A stretch of 64,000 nucleotides of DNA. Source: Chitinophaga varians (lineage in GTDB: Bacteria > Bacteroidota > Bacteroidia > Chitinophagales > Chitinophagaceae). Positions within the stretch are counted from its first letter, which is position 1. Every line of letters starts with the position of its first letter. A program made the translations under genes and the position numbers. The notes under the pieces are model-generated. The model did not search any database. It was not told where the DNA came from and was given only the letters and a program-made list of their open reading frames with translations. Shown piece after piece: positions 60,662 through 64,000 of the stretch. The DNA lies in NCBI RefSeq assembly GCF_012641275.1, contig NZ_JABAIA010000004.1:310001-374000 (forward strand), given 5' to 3'.

Positions 60662-62716
60662 TTATAAATCAATTACTACTCCCAGATTGGCAACTGTTCC
60701 TGTGCCTTTCACGTAATAACGCCCTTCTGTGGTTGCACCGCGCACTGCTGAATGTGTAGGATAGTAATTAGCATTAAAGAGGTTGTTAACTGCAAAAGTC
60801 AGTGTTACATGTCTGAGTTTATAGGAAGTATACATGTCAAACAGGGTATAGCCGGTTATTGGGTATTTTCCGTAATTCCATACCGCTTGCGGAAATACAT
60901 CGCGGCCTCCGATTTTAGTCATCTGAACGGACAAATTCCAGTGGCGGGTAAATTTAAAATTCACATTCCCCCCAATTTTTATAGGCGAAATTGTCGAATT
61001 ATCTACTTTTCCGTCGAAAGAACCATCGTTCTTAGTATCTTCTTTTCCATCCATATAGCCCAGTAGGCCGCCCAAATTGAGCCAGTCGGTTGCTTTGTAG
61101 CCCAACATCGCTTCGATTCCGTATATGCGTTGTGGTAATTGAATCAGGTCAAAATTGCCGGGGGTGATCTCTTTGAAGGCAGATCCTTTTTTACTGGTGC
61201 TATAATAACCGGTTACTTCATAATGCAACCGCTGAATATCGCCATTTACACCTAGTTCAAAATTATTCACTTTTACCGGAGCAACATTTATGGCATTCAG
61301 GGAAACACCATTTCTCAGCACCAGTCCAATATCTCCAATGGAAAAGCCTTGCGAAAAGCTGGCAAACGGCTGGACATAGGAGAATTTATTGTATCGCAGA
61401 CCTGTGTTGAACACCAGTGCGTTATAGGTATTGGTAGCACCAGGCACAGGCTGCGATCCTTTGGTGAAGTCGCTGACCTTAAACAACAGGTTCTCATAAC
61501 GTATTCCGGTTTTGAATATCCAGTCTCTGGCCACTATGAATTTGGATTGCAGATAAGGGGCAATGCTGTTCATGTTCATATCCGGAGTAACCAGTTTGTC
61601 GGCCATATCTTTTTGTACAGTATGATCTTTGAGTAAGTCCATACCATAGATCAGTTGCAGATGGTTATTACCCGGCAATGCAAAAGGCGTGGAGAAATTG
61701 AACCGTCCGCCCCAGTGAGTGGAGTATATTTGATTATAGGCTTCAAATACTGAGTTGATATCGTTGTAATACACAGCAACATTGGCTGTTGTTTTGCCGA
61801 AAGTGCCCGTGTATTTTACATTTAAGGTTTTATTGTAGGGAGTCCCTCCCAGGATGTTGGTATCACCCCGAACGCCAATGGCCGGAGAAACACCAAAGTT
61901 GCCCTTAGTACCGATGTATTTACTGTCCTGGATACTGTTGAAATAATTGCCCATGACCTCAATACGATGATTGACGGAGAAATCATATCCAAGTTTTACC
62001 AGGGCATTGTATGTCTTAGTTTCGCCCAATCCGTAAAAAGGGCTGACAATAACACCATCGGAGGACCTTACCACGCCTGAATGAGCCATCTTACCCTGCA
62101 CAACGTAGGAAAATTTTCCTACGCCGCCTTTAAATACCTGCGAAAGATTGTATCCGTAAGTTTCATCGGCTTTAATGAGGTTCAGGCTATTATTGATGCA
62201 AGTAGAAGAACTGAAGGGGGCTGTTTTCTCCGGCTTTATGGTAATATAGTTGATGATACCACCGGCACCACCATTACCATACATAGAAGATGCTCCGTTA
62301 ATCACTTCAATATGATCTATGGCGCTGACATCAATCGTTTTGAGGTCACGGCCACCGTTTCTCAACGGGGTGGATTGCGGGATACCATCAATCAATACCA
62401 GGAAGTTCCTGCCTCTCAATTTTCCGATGAAATTATTCTGCCCTTCTTCACTGGGTGAAATTCCCGGTATTTTCTGCATTAGGATATAAGGCAGGTTGCT
62501 GTTGATTTGCGCCTGTTTTTTCACCTCTTTCCCGGATATTAGCGTCACGGAGGATGGCACCTCGTTAACACTCTCCGCTATACGACTGGCTGTAACGATT
62601 ACGTCTTTCAGCTGGCTTGTTGTATCTGTGATTCTCTTTGCCCTGGTACTATCTTGTCCGAAGGCATTTGTGGCGACAGTTAATGCTAAAAGCACTGGAA
62701 TATAGCCTGATCTCAT
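60662..62716 (-). CDS. TonB-dependent receptor (siderophore/iron-type)
   Basis: 684 residues: signal peptide ending TNAFGQ, a plug domain (DVIVTASRIAESVNEVPSSVTLISGKEV, LPYILMQKIPGIS, RGRNFLVLIDGIPQSTPLRNGGRDLKTIDVSAIDHIEVINGASSMYGNGGAGGIINYIT) and a barrel ending with NNLFNANYYPTHSAVRG...NLGVVIDL. No STN or carboxypeptidase-like N-terminal domain, so it resembles siderophore receptors and not SusC. Substrate unknown. A broken regulator gene lies upstream on the other strand. Confidence 0.9.
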   Translation of the reverse strand: MRSGYIPVLLALTVATNAFGQDSTRAKRITDTTSQLKDVIVTASRIAESVNEVPSSVTLISGKEVKKQAQINSNLPYILMQKIPGISPSEEGQNNFIGKLRGRNFLVLIDGIPQSTPLRNGGRDLKTIDVSAIDHIEVINGASSMYGNGGAGGIINYITIKPEKTAPFSSSTCINNSLNLIKADETYGYNLSQVFKGGVGKFSYVVQGKMAHSGVVRSSDGVIVSPFYGLGETKTYNALVKLGYDFSVNHRIEVMGNYFNSIQDSKYIGTKGNFGVSPAIGVRGDTNILGGTPYNKTLNVKYTGTFGKTTANVAVYYNDINSVFEAYNQIYSTHWGGRFNFSTPFALPGNNHLQLIYGMDLLKDHTVQKDMADKLVTPDMNMNSIAPYLQSKFIVARDWIFKTGIRYENLLFKVSDFTKGSQPVPGATNTYNALVFNTGLRYNKFSYVQPFASFSQGFSIGDIGLVLRNGVSLNAINVAPVKVNNFELGVNGDIQRLHYEVTGYYSTSKKGSAFKEITPGNFDLIQLPQRIYGIEAMLGYKATDWLNLGGLLGYMDGKEDTKNDGSFDGKVDNSTISPIKIGGNVNFKFTRHWNLSVQMTKIGGRDVFPQAVWNYGKYPITGYTLFDMYTSYKLRHVTLTFAVNNLFNANYYPTHSAVRGATTEGRYYVKGTGTVANLGVVIDL

Positions 62717-62975
62717 GAAATAAAATTAGCATTGTTCTAAAGCGACAGGAAATACTCCGTAACCAATGTCAGCTTTGTTCAATAATTGTTCGAAACGGCC
62801 GCAAAGTTAATATCCGAAGGAGAAGAAGGTAGATCAAAAGCGGAAAATCTTCGGAAATGGAAAATAAATATACAGGTAGTTAGGTGGTACCATGCAATGG
62901 AGGCTAACGTATTATTTTTTACTACATTTGTTCCACCTCTCTTTATAAATCTGTCTTTGCACAAACAGTATTAAA

Positions 62976-63175
62976 ATGAATGAAAATGATGCCAGCCGGC
63001 TTTCTCGGCTAACCGCTATTTAACACAATTGCAGACAAAACGATTGTTGACAGCGACCAGCCTTGCTGAAAAATTTACTGTCAATGTAAGGACCATTTAC
63101 AGAGATATCAGGGCATTGGAACAGGGAGGGGTGCCTATTCTTACAGAAGAAGGAAAAGGGTATACGCTGCACTAA
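62976..63175 (+). pseudogene. Broken HTH domain of a YafY/WYL-type regulator
   Basis: Reads MNENDASRLSRLTAI then a stop; with one added base the next frame continues TQLQTKRLLTATSLAEKF, VNVRTIYRDIRALEQGG, VPILTEEGKGYTLH and stops. This is the N-terminal DeoR-type HTH of YafY/WYL regulators, shifted by a lost T near 63013 and lacking the WYL domain. TACATTTG at 62923-62930 could be its old promoter. The ~260 bases before it hold no gene. Confidence 0.75.
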
Positions 63176-63215
63176 TGAAAACTGGTTGCTGTAGGCATCG
63201 GGTCAACATCTTAGC

Positions 63216-63255
63216 ATAAAAGCCGGAGATTATTTCTCTCCGGCTTTTATTTTTT
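63216..63255 (+). terminator. Rho-independent terminator
   Basis: ATAAAAGCCGGAGA / TCTCCGGCTTTTAT, a perfect 14-bp stem with a 7-base loop, then TTTTTT. It lies ~40 bases after the broken regulator. Confidence 0.85.
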
Positions 63256-63368
63256 ATGTTGAACAACCCTTATTTAAAACCAGGCACAGCCTCGTTTTCG
63301 GGAGTGTTTCTTTTCCTGGTATATCACAGTCCAGGGCTTTGGGACATCCCATTGTATAACGTAACGGC

Positions 63369-64000
63369 TTAGAATTTATAGTTGTACCCTATCCTGAACA
63401 CTTGTGTTTCCTGGTAATCCGTACTGGTATAGGTGAACCCGTTACCTGTCACATCACGTTTAATGCGCAGTGTATTGGCGATATCAGTAGCATTTACAAA
63501 GAATTCGTTTCTACCTATGATCTTTTTGGCGCCCATATCTATGGAGAAACGGGAGTAAATTTTCCCCTGTGGAACAATATCAGGTGCCAGGTAAATGATG
63601 GTAAGCTGTAATTCTATTTTTGATGGCAATTGAAACATACTGTTGAGCTTTATATTACCGGAAAACGCTTCCTCGCGGGGGGCGGTGTACCGGGTTGGTT
63701 CCGGATATCTGTTGAGTACGGTAAAACCTTCTATTATGTTTTTATAGCCGTTCATGTTTAATTGCAGGCTGGCCCATCTGCTGAGTTTTTGAGACAGGGT
63801 TATTTCCAGGCCGGATTGGTAGCTTTTTCCGGCATTCTGGAATACATTGTAGATCAAATTACTGTTACCCACGGTGGTGCCTATACGGGAAATGGTAGCA
63901 TCCATTCGTTTATGATACAGGGCAGGATATAGATAGCCACTGTGCCAGTTGGTTTTGTAACCCAACTCAAAGGTATTGGTAAACTGTGGCCGCAGCTCCG
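63369..64000 (-). CDS. TonB-dependent receptor, C-terminal part (OMP_b-brl_3 type barrel), truncated by window end
   Basis: At least 210 codons, open to the window end. FTNTFELGYKTNWHSGYLYPALYHKRMDATISRI and VFQNAGKSYQSGLEITLSQKLSRW are typical of the outer-membrane beta-barrel family 3 receptors of Bacteroidota, and the end (QETQVFRIGYNYKF) is a barrel C-terminus. The N-terminal plug lies outside the window. Confidence 0.85.
   Translation of the reverse strand, partial: ELRPQFTNTFELGYKTNWHSGYLYPALYHKRMDATISRIGTTVGNSNLIYNVFQNAGKSYQSGLEITLSQKLSRWASLQLNMNGYKNIIEGFTVLNRYPEPTRYTAPREEAFSGNIKLNSMFQLPSKIELQLTIIYLAPDIVPQGKIYSRFSIDMGAKKIIGRNEFFVNATDIANTLRIKRDVTGNGFTYTSTDYQETQVFRIGYNYKF

Overview
The window comes from a Bacteroidota genome, most probably a Chitinophaga or close relative (Chitinophagaceae). 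The signs are a SusC/SusD polysaccharide locus driven by an ECF sigma/FecR pair, a giant adhesin with a type B type IX secretion (T9SS) sorting domain next to a PorP/SprF protein, SusC with the Chitinophaga-style N-terminus, FecI-type regulation, DUF6443/RHS proteins, and the Bacteroidota promoter pattern TTTG-N19-TAnnTTTG (a perfect copy precedes the single tRNA gene, Leu-CAG).

Layout. 0-0.8 kb: PAAR-like DUF4280 spike protein and decayed DNA. 1-8 kb: a compact terpenoid locus with two class I terpene synthases, a cytochrome P450 and two membrane hybrid histidine kinases. 8.6-17.4 kb: a 2590-residue T9SS adhesin with eight ~213-residue Ig-like repeat units, then PorP/SprF. 17.4-23.5 kb: housekeeping and small-molecule genes (PncC/CinA-C, MmgE/PrpD, CsbD, hotdog thioesterase, DinB, GNAT, AraC, MDR reductase). 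23.5-32.1 kb: a polysaccharide utilisation locus (sigma, FecR, SusC, SusD, GH16), predicted for a beta-glucan such as laminarin. 32.2-35.6 kb: DUF2461-hotdog-DinB operon and small hypothetical or lipoprotein genes, one probably frameshifted at a G7 tract. 35.6-42.3 kb: an RHS polymorphic-toxin gene with an overlapping AT-rich immunity candidate, then an IS256-family element whose transposase has an amber stop; related long hairpins lie at both edges. 42.3-45.5 kb: APH(3')-like kinase, an ArsR/AHSA1/hydrolase operon with tandem operators, and a zinc-ribbon protein. 45.6-51.1 kb: a chaperone/usher-like pilus locus with DUF4402 subunits in place of classical pilins, with a decayed paralogous subunit at its head. 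51.2-59.5 kb: S24 repressor-like regulator, FemAB-like transferase, serine hydrolase, LysR, GH76, baeRF3-like protein, TetR, CBM6-like protein. 59.6-64 kb: tRNA-Leu, Lys-rich secreted protein, TonB-dependent receptor, a broken HTH/WYL-type regulator and the 3' part of a second TonB receptor cut by the window end.

The strongest candidates for under-described biology are (1) the DUF4402 chaperone/usher locus, (2) the RHS C-terminal toxin with its immunity candidate, including an RHS core whose codon use differs from the rest of the gene, flanked by related perfect or near-perfect hairpins, and (3) the two-synthase, two-kinase terpene locus with a perfect 26-bp palindrome between kinase and synthase. 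All functions are read from sequence motifs only; no database search was run.
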